Positions 25,601 to 36,873 of a stretch of DNA of 64,000 nucleotides are shown piece after piece. Made by a program: the position numbers and the translations under genes. The DNA lies in the NCBI GenBank assembly GCA_024663395.1, contig JANFAH010000024.1, positions 1-64,000 of the forward strand, written 5' to 3'. This DNA is from Pisolithus tinctorius (taxonomy: Eukaryota; Basidiomycota; Agaricomycetes; Boletales; Pisolithaceae). The notes under the pieces were generated by a model that was not told where the DNA came from, searched no databases, and worked only from the letters and a program-made list of their open reading frames with translations. Every line of letters begins with the position of its first letter. The stretch's first letter is position 1.

Positions 25601-27872
25601 AATGTGGATCACTTACTCCCTATGAACCCAAGTCCAATAGCATGGCAGTGGACATGCTCATCATTCATCCAACACCACCTGTCATGATACCACTCACAAC
25701 CTATGAACCCAAACCCAACACCATGGCAGTCAACATGGTCAGAAACCTAATACAACCTGCTATGACACCACCCACAAGCTATAAACCCAAGTCCAACAGA
25801 ACAGTGAACATAATCAGCATTCATCACACCACCACCTGCCATGACACCACTCACAAACTATGAACCCAAGTCCAACAGTGTTATAATGAACATGGTCAGC
25901 CTGCCTCCATAAGCAGCTGCCAAGACCCCACTTACTGACTAGGAACCCAAGTCCAATATGGTGCCAGTAAACATAGTCAGCATGCATCCACCACTACTTG
26001 CTATGCTCCACTTACATACTATCCACCACAGGCCAACAGTAAAACCACATTGAGCATGAATTACTAATTATGTTCTCAATTTCACATACTTGCTAATAAT
26101 TGATGAGTATTGCATTTTGTTCAACACACTCTTTCCTTACATATGGAAACCACCTCACAAGCATGGATGCCAGGACTGTAGGATCAACCTTGCTAGCTGT
26201 CCACATCATGTACTTTTTCAATGTTCTTGCTGCTGTCAGTATATCCCTGATGGTAAGCATTACCACTCACTTTAATATGGCAAATTCCATACACAGTCCC
26301 ACATTGGTCTGCTGTGTTGATATGAGGAGCTCCTGCAGCCCTTCCTCACTCAAAGCATTTGCTGTGCATGTTAGTAAGGGTGTGCACTCTGCATTCTCTT
26401 CATGCATCCCTGCAGTGATTTCTTACTTGCTTGCCACTCTCAATATAATTATGGGGTACTTACGAGTGAGTGCCAAATGGTGAATAGGTGGAAACTTCAG
26501 TTTATCCAACCAATCCTTGAGTTTTGCAATATTGTTGTGCAGAATCTCTTTCTGCAGTGCTGCCACCTTTGTTGCATCATCTACATTCAGCTCTTCATCC
26601 TCAAGCTGCTCAATAGCCTGAAGCTCCAAGGTATCTGCCTTTGTCAGCAGCACAATCACAGGAACTGCGCAAACACCAAGATTTATATATCCAAATATGA
26701 AGTATAGGAAAACATATACACACCACTCCCTGCATCACACTCATCAAAAAACTTTGTTTCAGCAGCAGTGACCATCCTGTGGACGTCTGTTGATGGAATA
26801 CAAAACCTAAACCAACCAGCAGAATTATGTCAATACACTAAGAGCATTTATTTATGATGTCCTTACCAAATGGCGTGTATCCTCTTATTTAGTTTAGGTG
26901 TCCTGGCACGATCCATCACAAATCTTTTCATACTATCAAACTGGTCTTCACTTCCAGCCTCAAACCCACATGAATCATGGAATACAAAGCGAGGATTACT
27001 CCGAAAGACCAGTTCATCCTCAATATTATGGTGGCCACGCTGGATACATTCAATAGTATGTTAGACCATACCCCAGAAACAATCTCACCTTTATTGAACC
27101 CTGCACCACAGTGGGATCCACCTGGATATCGCCCAACCTATTGTTAGTAAGAAAGAACCATAGTGCATCATGCACACCTTCTGTCCTTCTCCATTAAAAA
27201 CTTCTGGTTGATCCGTAGTGTTACAGACCCTCTGCAAGATTGTTGTTTTACCTGCATTTGCTCTGCCCACGACAAGAACGCGGAAACGATCGATGCGATC
27301 AATGTGCTTCTTGGCTTTGGCAGACTCCAGGTAATAGACAGGCCGCGAAGGGGGTGACTCTGGTTATTACCGTTAGACCCGGCCCCTCGTGATGAGTAAT
27401 AAACGCACCCGAAGGAACTTCCCCCACGCGCACAGGAACAGAAATACCCACATCGCCTTGGGGAGGATTTGGACCCGTAGCTTGAACCTCAGTTAGCACA
27501 GGAGCAAGAGTGCCTGAAGGTTTTGGAAAAGAATCTGAGCAAGAAACTTCAGCAGACATGCAGAAAGGCATGAAGAGATTGCGCAGCTACCTTCGGAGGG
27601 GGCGGGAGCAGGAACGTCCGTGTACTTGCTAGGGTTAGGGTGAGAACGTGGGCGAATGCTTGCAATCAGCGCGGCAATGCAGCCCCCTGTATTCCCTGGA
27701 GGAGAACGCCGACAGTAACTTCAGTCAGCCCAAGAATGCGATCGTCTTACTAAGTTTGGGACGCACTTGGTTGGGTAGCTACATTGGGAGCGGGAGCTGG
27801 TGGAACCGTTGCATAGTTGCGCCGCGCCCGAGAATGCGGTCGCCATAATCCACTAAAACACCCAGAAGCCAT
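22664..27872 (-). CDS. G-domain (GTPase-like) protein, paralogue B
   Basis: This is the inverted paralogue of 12707-18538. It starts MASGCFSGLW at 27872. A 49 nt intron with a TCTAAC branch site precedes the P-loop exon, as in gene A. The P-loop GRANAGKT is encoded at about 27246-27269. The middle exons give the same DxxG segment, a TKAD motif near 26645 and a phase-0 exon ending WFPY at 26141. The intron-like array follows (26140 down to about 23450), then a membrane-like segment and the C-terminal domain (about 23012-22720) with the shared GVQANVH and CPILVDIA blocks. A last short exon ends at TAG 22664-22666. Convergent orientation and shared exon structure show a duplication of the whole gene including the array. 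The ligand and role are unknown. Confidence 0.75.
23450..26140 (-). repeat. Tandem array of ~32 intron-like units in gene B
   Basis: Seen on the plus strand as repeats of ACTCAC-NNN-CTATGAA, which on the coding strand read TTCATAG-NNN-GTGAGT. I located 32 such junctions between 23533 and 26020 and all have exactly 3 nt between AG and GT. The unit matches that of gene A, including the CTGAC-like branch motif. Coding-strand triplets include CTT, GAA, TTT, GTT, TCA, ACA, CAG and GGA, with no stop codon. The array follows a phase-0 WFPY exon, as in gene A. Confidence 0.85.
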
Positions 27873-28864
27873 GAATGATCCAAAGACAGGATGCTTGGAG
27901 TATTCTGGAAAGCAGTAGGTGTGCGGTTGTGGGGGATGGAGGTGGTCGAGCGGCAAAGGCGTGGAGCTGGGACTCGTGCTGATCGATAAGTAGAGCGCCT
28001 ATCGACAAGCTACTGACATGCACACTACTATGAGTCATGGTGCATTCCCGGACCATTGGGTGATCATCGATTACGATGCAATTCTCGCATATTCATAAAG
28101 TAAAAACGCAGTACTTACGCAGAGCGACTGTTTCGGAATGCCCTCTTCACGCCAACGGCGAGGGCTACTGTGATGTTTTATGGTCTCCCTACAGTGCGTT
28201 TCAGCGGCTATGAGAAAGTAGGCGTTTCAAACGGTGAGGAGTCCAGAGGCGAGGCTTGCAATATGCTACATGGCCCAGACTTAGCAGCAGAACGGCTTGC
28301 ACCAATGGGAGTCCCTTTGACCGCTTGTTTCCATCCCCAGTGCGGTTGAAGTAATTTGTTCGAGTGTTGGGCGCACCGTTTGCCATCCTCTGGCTGGTGC
28401 TCGGCAGGTATCAACGGTAAGTCTCGTAGTTGAGGAAGCACAACGCATGTCCAGAGGCTTGTCCTCTCACGATTCCGTTCAGGCCATCTTAAACAAGCAG
28501 CCCCCCCAGCAACACGTTAGCCCTGAACACTCCCATCGAGAAATGAACCAGTTAATTCCAGGAGTACTTATTAGACCATGCTAGACGACTACATGGGCAC
28601 TAAGATATTTCTCCCCTCAAGCATTCTTCAGTCAAGGACGTGGCCTCTCCCTCAGAACTTGCGGCTTCCAATTCGAGGACCAGTACGCTCCTATGTGGCT
28701 CGGGGGTGTTAAGCGCAGCACTTGGCAATGCAGTCTCACTCGCCCGCTGGCAGTCCAGGTTGTTATCAAGCGTGCCTCGAGCGCGCAGAACTTCACTCTG
28801 CGAGCAATGCACGCCAGATCCATTCACCTCTGTTCACCGCGGTGCCGCCTGGCCATCTTTGGAC
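27873..28864. other. Intergenic region upstream of gene B
   Basis: CpG content is normal here. No convincing gene is seen; short frames at 28201-28441 and 28600-28926 overlap on both strands without recognisable features. It probably holds the promoter of gene B. Confidence 0.4.
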
Positions 28865-29080
28865 TGACCCGAATTGCTTCATTTAAGAATGACGGAAAAG
28901 AATGCTGGAGACCGTGTAAAGAGTAGAGCGAGCTTGGTCTGCAGGTGTATGCGGGCGTATGGGTGTTACTGGTAAGGCGGCGGTCGACGATACGGAGGTT
29001 TGAGAAATGGAGGAGCTGAATTCCTGAGGGATAACAGCTCAACGTAGAAGACGTACGGGGCATAAGTATGGGGACAGGAG
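28865..29080 (-). pseudogene. Fragment of a third DUF6699-type gene
   Basis: DNA and the minus-strand frame match the N-terminal region of copy 2 (about 9020-9200): the block ending in PSFLNEAIRVSP, preceded by a Tyr/His/Pro-rich stretch. The rest of the gene is missing and the frame does not continue into a C-terminal domain. Confidence 0.65.
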
Positions 29081-29199
29081 CGGGAGAGCCTGTATTGATT
29101 GACAACAAATCTGGGGAAAGTAGTTCATGAATGAGGATGTCCAGAGGGTGGAAACGGAAACATCTGCGTACGAGCTAGGGTGTCAACAAAAGAATGCTA

Positions 29200-29330
29200 C
29201 CATCTGTAGTGCTTGGGGACGTACTTGGTTAAGTAGCTTCAGGGGGGCGGGAACACTTGGGTAGTCACTCCGCGCTCCAGAAGGCAACTGTCGTGAACCA
29301 CCGCAATCCGCTGATACGCTAAGAAAGCTA
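29200..29330 (-). pseudogene. Fragment of a third G-domain gene 5' end
   Basis: The sequence resembles about 27750-27860 at the start of gene B: the GTACTTGGTTAAGTAGCTTC block, a purine-rich stretch, then a segment corresponding to the SGLW codons. No P-loop follows. It lies next to the DUF6699 fragment, as if both came from one duplicated block. Confidence 0.5.
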
Positions 29331-29721
29331 ATGTACCTTCAACGGGAGTGGTGTCGTTGCTCGGAACCTGTGAAGGCAGCCGTCATGGACATCATAATCT
29401 ACTAGTGAGCAAAGTATAATGAAAAAGACTAGGTTTCTGTGACTCTCTGGAGAGCATTAAGCTTATGGTTGCGGGGGAGTGTCGATCCATACGATTTGCC
29501 CATGCATGACCGGTGAAGCTGAAGCTACATGCCGCACACCGAGATGAGTCGTACGTCCTCACCGTCGGTATGACCCAAGCCAGGGTGGTGTCCGGTCATC
29601 GGATGTTTTGAGACGAGTCGAGTCAAACCAATTTACGTGTCATTCTAACTCGAATATGTAGTAAATATAAATAAGTAAGCAAGTCGCTCACGGCGACGAC
29701 GAAACAACACTCCACCATCGC
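29331..29721. other. Upstream region of the NFX1-type gene
   Basis: No reading frame is supported. This is presumably the promoter and 5' leader of the gene starting at 29722. I see no clear TATA box. Confidence 0.4.
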
Positions 29722-32700
29722 ATGGAAACGTCGACTGCGAACCAACAAAGCGCTAGCAGCAGTACTGATCGCACTAATCGGAACCGCCGTACTCATAGAA
29801 GACGTGCCGTTGCGAACGAACGACCCGCGGATGGCCCGACTACTTCACAAGGCACCAGTTCACCGTCTGCCGCGTCCGCAAGACCACCTCGCGAACGTCC
29901 GGCGTCGGAGCGTGATACGAGACAGGAAGTAGCCCAAAATGCCGAAAATCGGGGACCGATAAGACGAAAACCACACCGGAAGAAAGCTGACGGGAATTGT
30001 ACTGACCCACAAAGCGATCAGCCGTCCACTGCCATCGATGCCAGCACCGCCGAGGCTGATTTAGAAGCCCATAGCGAGCCCTCACGGTCACGCAGTCAAC
30101 CCCGATCTCATCGCAGAGCGTTCAACGCCAAGTTGACGCAACCTACAGAGACGCAGACCGCCCCAGAGACGTCATCAGGGTCACAGCAGAGAACTCGAAA
30201 ACCACAGGGCTCCTCAGCAGGCTCCGATCTCACGTCGACCCTCACGCGTGCCCTACGCACACCGCCATACCCCGACTGTCTCATCTGTTTTGGTCCCGTA
30301 AGACCAGAACACCCTACCTGGTCTTGTGCGCCCCCAAAGCCATCACTCCACGTCGGTCTAGAACTCGACGATCCCGACAAGGAACGCTCGCAATGCTGTT
30401 GGACGACATTTCATCTAAAGTGCATTCGAACGTGGGCAGATAAGAGCGTTAAAAGTATCGTAGAAGCATGGCGCGCGCGGGGGGAAGAACGCCCAGGTGA
30501 ATGGAGGTGCCCTGGATGTCAAATGAAACGAGAACAAGTGCCGACAACGTATCAGTAAGTCGTGCAGAACTCTCAGCTTCAGTCGTACATGACACGAATT
30601 GGTCCGTTTATTAGGTGTTTCTGTCATCGAACCTCTAATCCTTCTCCGCCGCGTCTATCAACACCTCACTCTTGCGCCCTCCCGTGTTCTCGCCCACGCT
30701 CCTCTGGATGCAAGCACCCATGTCCATTACCGTGTCATCCAGGTCCTTGTCCACCCTGTGGTATAACAGTCCAGAGGTCCTGCTTTTGCGGGAAGGTCGT
30801 ACGAAATGCCAGATGTTCAGCCTCTGGATCTCCTGTGCCGTCTGAAGGATCGCAACGGGGTTCCTTTTCTTGTAATAACACTTGCACCCAACCACTATCA
30901 TGCAAGAACCCCAAGCATAGATGTGAATTATCTTGTCATGCTGATCCCTGTCCACCATGCCCAGTGAAGGAGGAAATCAGGTGTTGGTGCGGGAGCGAAA
31001 CAAAAGTGGTCGCTTGCGGTGAACTCAGCTCGGAGGTCGCTACAGAGTGTGTAACACTGAAGCCCACGCAACATGATGGAATTGGAGAAGTGGAGACGTG
31101 GATCGGGTGGTTTGGATGTGGTAAGGCTTGCAACCGGTGAGGATCATTACTCTTTCCCTTCATCGATTAACTAATGCCAATGTACGTTACTCAGCCCTTT
31201 CAGCTGTGGGAAACACACTTGCGCGAAACCATGTCATCCTCCGTCGCGCACACCCCCACTTTGTCCATTTGACCCCGTCTCAGTCACCCGATGTGGGTGC
31301 GGTCGGTACGAGGTGGCTCGCCTCTCTGGCGTCGGTGAGGGAACGTCAAGCTCTGCAAGTGGTAATACGTCCCCCATTTTCCCCGCACGCTCATCGTGTA
31401 CCTCTCCGCTCCCCGTTTGCTCCTCTGTATGCTCAAAATCTCTGCCGTGTGGCCATTCTTGTACAGTTACTTGTCATTGGGGAGTATGCCCCCCATGTAC
31501 GGCAGAAGTTGGGCAACCGTGCCGATGCGGATCAACGAAACGACAACTGAAATGTAGCGATATCCTGCTGACTGGAGATAAATCAACAGAGGCGGCCCGT
31601 TTTAGTGAACCTGTACCTGAAGAAGTCCTTTGCAGTCGTCCTTGTCCCGTCCAACGATCATGTGGCCGACATCAGTGTGGTCGTATCTGTTGTCCATTAG
31701 CTTCCTTGGCAATTGGGAAGGGTAAGAAAAAAGTGCGGGGCGATGTCGCAGTAGATCTCGGGACCGAACCTGGCGGGCTACACGAATGTGATATCCCATG
31801 TACTCGCGTTCTTGGATGCGGGAACCACCGTTGCGAGAAGAAGGATCATAAAGGTCCTTGTGGGGTGTGCTTACGGAGCATATTTGAAGAGGTACGTCTC
31901 GGTACCATTTCCCTCGGGTTTCATCGCTGACTCCGGTGATCTTCGCTGACAAACAGATCATCTGTCCATGCAATCGCATGGTCTTCGAACCGCCTATTCC
32001 TTGCGGTACACGTCTTACTTGCACATTTCCTTGCATTAGAGAACGCCCGTGTGGACACCCGCAAGTTCCACATGCATGCCATCAATCTACTATCGTTGCT
32101 GGGGCGGATGCTGCTGACGAGGGACTACCTTCCTCTTTGGAGAGTAGTATCGCCCGCTCGTGTCCTCCGTGTCCTTTCTTGACTAGGAAACTCTGCGCTT
32201 GCGAGAAGAAGATGGTAGACAATGTTCAATGTTCTCAGGAACGCGTGAGTTGTGGAAACGTCTGTAAACGGTGAGCTGTTCCGCCCAGTATTCTTTGATC
32301 GTGTTCGTGATGACTGAACGCTTTTCAGACTGTTGGCATGCGGGTTCCACGAGTGCAAGCGTACCTGTCACGCGGACGAGTGTGGTCCTTGTACAGCGGT
32401 CTGCGGCAAATCTCGCAAAGCTTGGTGAGTCATTTCTCTTGTTGCTGTCTTTCCGTCATTGTGTAACCGTCGTCGGCAGTCTACCGGAATACCATCCCTG
32501 CACGGAAATCTGTCATGCTCCTGCAGCTTGCCCAGAGACAGGTCCATGTCTCGCCGTGGTCACGCTTACCTGTCCATGTGGAAACCTGCGGTCGACGGCT
32601 CCCTGCTCAAACAGGAAGCAAAGTCTTGCGTGTAGCGGAGATTGTGCAGTCAAGAAGCGCAATGAAAAGCTAGCAGAAGCATTTGGAATCAGTAAGGAGA

Positions 32701-33430
32701 AACGCGAGGAAATTGCAGCGGGCCCAAAAGTCGTCTGGAGTGATGAGTTGGTGGACTATGCATGTGTTTCCGCAAACGCCAAGTTCGTGCGGCTCATGGA
32801 GGATACTTTTGCAGAGTAAGCCTTGTCCTTTCTGTATGCTTGCGCGAGGTTTGAACCCGCCTTGTGTATTATGCAGTTTTGTCAAGTCCAGCCGACGCAC
32901 ACAGGTGCTGCAGCATATGCCTCCAGAACGACGCAAGTTCGTGCAGAGTGTACGTCAACGTTATTTTTCCTGGCATTTTTATGTTCCATGCTGACGCGTT
33001 GCTTCGTGTTATGCCGTAGCTCGCCTCCGTCTATCGTGTGGACACTGCCGAGGTTGATCAGGAACCGCACCGCAGCGTACAACTCATGCGGCGTATCGAC
33101 ACGCGCATCCCCGTACCACTCCTTTCACAGTCGGCAACGTCGGCTGCGCCCTCGAGTAAACTAGTTGACTTGCGCTCGTCCAAGGCTACTGCTTCGGCTG
33201 TCAAGGTAGCAAATATACCTCCCTCTCGTGCGGCATCTGCCTGGAAGATGCCATCGTCATCGTCGCGGAGCACTCCCTCATCCGGCACTCCTTCGACAGG
33301 GCCCCTACCTCCTCAGTCGAGCGGTCTGTCTCCACCGTCGTATGTGACACTGCAGCCACAGGCACAGCGAGAGCAACCGGCCACGATTGCAAGAAAAGAT
33401 GTACCCGAAGATTGGGAGGATGATATCTAA
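29722..33430 (+). CDS. NFX1-type zinc-finger protein (FAP1/NFX1 homologue)
   Basis: NFX1 proteins are nuclear regulators with a RING/PHD-like finger that can act as a ubiquitin ligase, Cys-rich NF-X1 repeats that bind DNA, and an R3H domain. Eight exons are predicted: 29722-30554, 30615-31136, 31195-31891, 31957-32270, 32329-32424, 32480-32815, 32877-32949 and 33020-33430. The phases join, giving about 1,093 residues. Residues ~1-190 are basic and disordered. A Cys/His-rich RING-like domain follows (CLICFG ... FHLKCIRTW ... CPGCQ). Eight or nine NF-X1 repeats of the CGH-x-C-x3-CH-x-GPCPPC kind come next. The MPPERRKFV ... EPHRSVQL segment near the C-terminus is the R3H region. The protein ends in an acidic EDWEDDI. 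CpG content is normal, unlike the transposon-rich flanks. Confidence 0.93.
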
Positions 33431-34186
33431 ACAACACCACTAGCCTTGAAACACTCAATCGGTATCCGTGAATTGCATTGATAATATACAGGTAGTCACG
33501 CATAGAGTTCAAGCTGTCTTGGTTAAACTGGGTGCCTGTTTCATTGCTGGGCTTATTGGCGTTCTCTCCGCATTAGTGCCGATTCTCCGACAGCCTCATT
33601 TTTGGGAATCGTAGGCAGAAAATGTTAGGTTACAATGTTTGAACAGAGAAACCACAAATTGGCGGAAGAACGATACCATAACCACCACGTGCATACCATT
33701 ACCAGACCTGGTTTGGTCCAGGTCCAGGTTTGCCAATATGGAAAGGTTGACTGGTTGACACCGCTCAAATTGGTCAAGGCGTTCCTTGCAAAAGGAACCA
33801 CGATTCAACTCGTTATTCGACAACGCCGCGGCGAGGGCCGGACTCAGAGGTTTAGTGGGTACTCGCGCCTTGCAGTAGGTATCAACGCGATGTAATGCTT
33901 TGCGAACAAGCTCTAAAGGCTCTAATAGCCACATGGTTCCCAGCTTCGTGCTATTTTAACATTAAATAGCAGCAGGTGCGTTCTTCTATATCTCATCCAC
34001 ATTCATCGTCTCCACCGGAACTGCGTTACTTGCGCTTTAAGTCCCTCGCCATTGAAGCTGATAAACTTTTCCAAACGCAGCGTCATTCCTGCTAGCTGAC
34101 CATACCAGTCTCCCGAGATTGACACCCTATCGCTGAGAGCAAAATGTACGTCTTATCGTCGTGGCCGATTCTAGGTTCGTACTGAA
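33431..34186. other. Intergenic region, nothing certain
   Basis: It contains the 3' flank of the NFX1-type gene and the promoter of the HET gene. Overlapping open frames on both strands at 33596-33934 have no recognisable features. Confidence 0.4.
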
Positions 34187-35998
34187 ATGAACACTCGTAG
34201 GATAAGGCTGCTTGTCGTACAAGCCGTTCTTAACACTGAGAGGGGGCTCCAATCCGACGTTTTGAAAGAGTTCGTCGACGAAAACTTCGAATACGCCATT
34301 CTCTCTCATCGCTGGGGAGAGGAAGTCAGCTATGATGAGATGATCAGACTGAATACCATGCCGGAAGAGGAGAGGATCAAAGTTACGGAGCGCCAAGGCT
34401 ACTGCAAGATTGTCCAGAGCTGCAAGCAGGCTAAGAAGGACGGCTTCAGACTACTGTGGGTTGATACGTGCTGTATCGACAGGCGCAGCAGTGCGGAACT
34501 ATCCGAGGCGATCCGCTCGATGTATCGGTGGTATGAAAACTCGAAGAAGTGTTACGCGTACCTCCATGACGTCAAAAGGCCAACATTTCCTACAAAACAG
34601 GATATTGCGAGCTACGAAGATTCCAATGGATGGCCTGAGTGGTTTTCGCGCGGTTGGACACTCCAGGAGCTGATAGCCCCCAAAGACGTTCAGTTCTTCA
34701 ATATGGATTGGGTGCCTCTGGGCAGAAAGCAAAACCATGCGTCCACTTTGCATAAAATTACACGAATCCCGGAGAATGTATTGAAGGGTGCCTTATCCCC
34801 GGGTCAGGTTTGCGTGGCCCAAGTAATGTCGTGGGCAGCTGATCGGAAAACGACTCGGGCTGAGGATCGGGCATATTCCTTGTTGGGACTATTTGGGGTA
34901 AACATGCCGATGCTATACGGGGAGGGCAGTAAGGCATTTCAGCGCCTACAGTTGGAAATCATCCGGGTATCGAACGACCAAAGCATCTTCGCTTGGGACC
35001 CTAATAGCAAAATCCGGCGGTCTGGATTGGTTCTGGCAGATGATCCGAGCTACTTTAAGGATTGTCATGACGTCAGGATGGTAGGACCGGATGATTTCAT
35101 CAAGTCTCTCAGACAACAACTTCATTTTGACAAGACTGCTAGCGCCGAAAAACTTCACAAGTACACTGTCACCAACGGAGGTATCGAAATATGCTTGCCA
35201 CTTACTCCATACCACGACTTTCCAACCATCTATAGAGCAACGTTGGCGTGCATGCAACGTCAGATTCTACTAACCATCGACTTGGAACGCCACGAGTCCA
35301 ATTATTATAGATCTTTCGGTGCGACCAATGTTTCCCAGGAATCTCCAAAGTTTAGCGATCTCTATCTCGCCTGTCATCGGGACCCGAAATGCTGCAACAT
35401 CATGCTTGACGAGAGGACAATGACTCACTACGGTTTTACTCGCTGCGGCGCCTTTCCCCCCGTCATCAATGGCGACTGTGTTGCACTGTCGTCGCTGACG
35501 AGTGATCTCATCGTCGTGGTCTACGCTGGTAACAAAGTCAAAGCTCGCTTCGCGGTTGGGCTTGGGTACTACCTTGGCAAACAATGGGTGCATGTTGTGT
35601 GTGACGAGGCAGGGGACAGTAAGCCGGAGGACTATGCCAAGGAAGTCCATGCACAACTGTGGAACGCGCGTGAGAAGCCTGCTAGTCACATGCCTCATGA
35701 ATCACATCGACTACTTTGGTCCCCTTTTAGAACGGAGGTCGACTGTTACATCAAGCATGCCCACCTGCCGCGGTCGATTTATGCTGCAAAAATAATTTAT
35801 GGCGAATGGAAAGAAGGCTACACCACGGTCACTATCGACGTTGAACAATGCACCGGGTGCTGCTATGGGCCCTTCAAATGGAGGACCACTGCGGTCAGTT
35901 TTCCAAATGTCCTTTGTGTGGTAGTGGAACTGAGTGGTTACATTGTTATAGAACGCTACAGATTGTCTTTACATGTCCGGTTTCTTGAAAATCGATAG
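34187..35998 (+). CDS. HET-domain protein
   Basis: HET-domain proteins mediate heterokaryon incompatibility and related programmed cell death in fungi, though many members have no known partner. This is a single-exon gene of 603 residues. The HET domain spans about residues 36-180: YAILSHRWGEEV (36-47), GYCKIVQSCKQAKKDG with LLWVDTCCID (71-98), YENSKKCYAYLHDV and RGWTLQELIAP (155-165). It is followed by EDRAYSLLGLFGVNMPMLYG, the region that usually follows HET. The C-terminal half is not recognised. Unlike typical members the first ~35 residues are somewhat extended (MNTRRIRLLVV), and the Met at 34187 is the only sensible start. No NACHT or WD40 part is encoded. Confidence 0.92.
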   Translation: MNTRRIRLLVVQAVLNTERGLQSDVLKEFVDENFEYAILSHRWGEEVSYDEMIRLNTMPEEERIKVTERQGYCKIVQSCKQAKKDGFRLLWVDTCCIDRRSSAELSEAIRSMYRWYENSKKCYAYLHDVKRPTFPTKQDIASYEDSNGWPEWFSRGWTLQELIAPKDVQFFNMDWVPLGRKQNHASTLHKITRIPENVLKGALSPGQVCVAQVMSWAADRKTTRAEDRAYSLLGLFGVNMPMLYGEGSKAFQRLQLEIIRVSNDQSIFAWDPNSKIRRSGLVLADDPSYFKDCHDVRMVGPDDFIKSLRQQLHFDKTASAEKLHKYTVTNGGIEICLPLTPYHDFPTIYRATLACMQRQILLTIDLERHESNYYRSFGATNVSQESPKFSDLYLACHRDPKCCNIMLDERTMTHYGFTRCGAFPPVINGDCVALSSLTSDLIVVVYAGNKVKARFAVGLGYYLGKQWVHVVCDEAGDSKPEDYAKEVHAQLWNAREKPASHMPHESHRLLWSPFRTEVDCYIKHAHLPRSIYAAKIIYGEWKEGYTTVTIDVEQCTGCCYGPFKWRTTAVSFPNVLCVVVELSGYIVIERYRLSLHVRFLENR

Positions 35999-36873
35999 TG
36001 CCTACAACCATGGACACTGGTTACTTGTTGATGGGGTTGAAGTACAGCTTCTCGAATGTATTTCCCAGAAGATCGCAGTAAGTACCAATATATATTTCCC
36101 TTCCGAAGTCCTGTTTAGCCTGCGGATGTAGCTTGGCGACTATGGCGATTGGGATCACGACAACGAACGCTTCAGACGTGATGGTAATATCTTCGAAGAT
36201 ATCCCTTCTCTGCCGGATCAACTTGGAATTGACACAGAGAATTCCGCTCATCGCCCAGTCGAGCGAATGGTCTCCGATGTTAATGGGACACATGACGTCG
36301 TAAAAACATTCACTGGTTTATCCACTATCCCTGCTTTGGTATTGCGCCGACCGATCGGCTTGTCACTCCCAAACAGTCTACAGCTTGTTCAACTCCTGAA
36401 GACCTCATCTACGCGCCTTGCGGACAAATACATAGTGACGACAATCGTGTTATGCTCAGCATTCAGTACAACTGATTCCAGCAGTGAGCGGGCTGAGAGG
36501 AATAAGCCAGCTGAGAGCAGGCCCTCTGGGACTCGTGAGTTCTGCCCCCTGAGATAGTCTGTTGTTCCGAACCTAATTGTTAGAGTCCCCGTCTACAAAA
36601 TCACGCAACATCGCCATCCTGTATGGCATTGCCCAGCCCCAGGTATGGCGTCGAGATACAGCCGATAACGAGAGGAAGGAATCGTTTGAAGAAATTCGGT
36701 GAATTTGTGGCATGTAATGGTCCTCCCGTTATGGAGCAGCTCATGCTACTCCCGTAATCTAGTGAACAATTCCATGCTCTACTGAACTCGGTACGTTTTC
36801 CCGGAAACCACTCGACGGTGAGCATTTTCTTTCTTTCTCTCGGAAGGTGAGCTTATCATAGAGGTATCGACAG
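35999..36873. other. Region between HET gene and the next gene
   Basis: A minus-strand open frame at 36021-36293 has no recognisable features. The first exons of the gene annotated from 36874 should lie in the right half, but their limits could not be fixed. Confidence 0.35.

Noticed and set aside
30108..33288. Minus-strand frames opposite the NFX1-type gene
   Set aside because: They are shadows of Cys-rich, GC-rich exons; the plus-strand model explains all exons with good splice sites.
33596..33934. Overlapping frames on both strands downstream of the NFX1-type gene
   Set aside because: No family resemblance, no clear start context and mutually overlapping; treated as intergenic.
36021..36293. 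Minus-strand frame after the HET gene as a separate gene
   Set aside because: Only 90 codons, no recognisable features and no splice continuation; it may be a remnant but cannot be supported.
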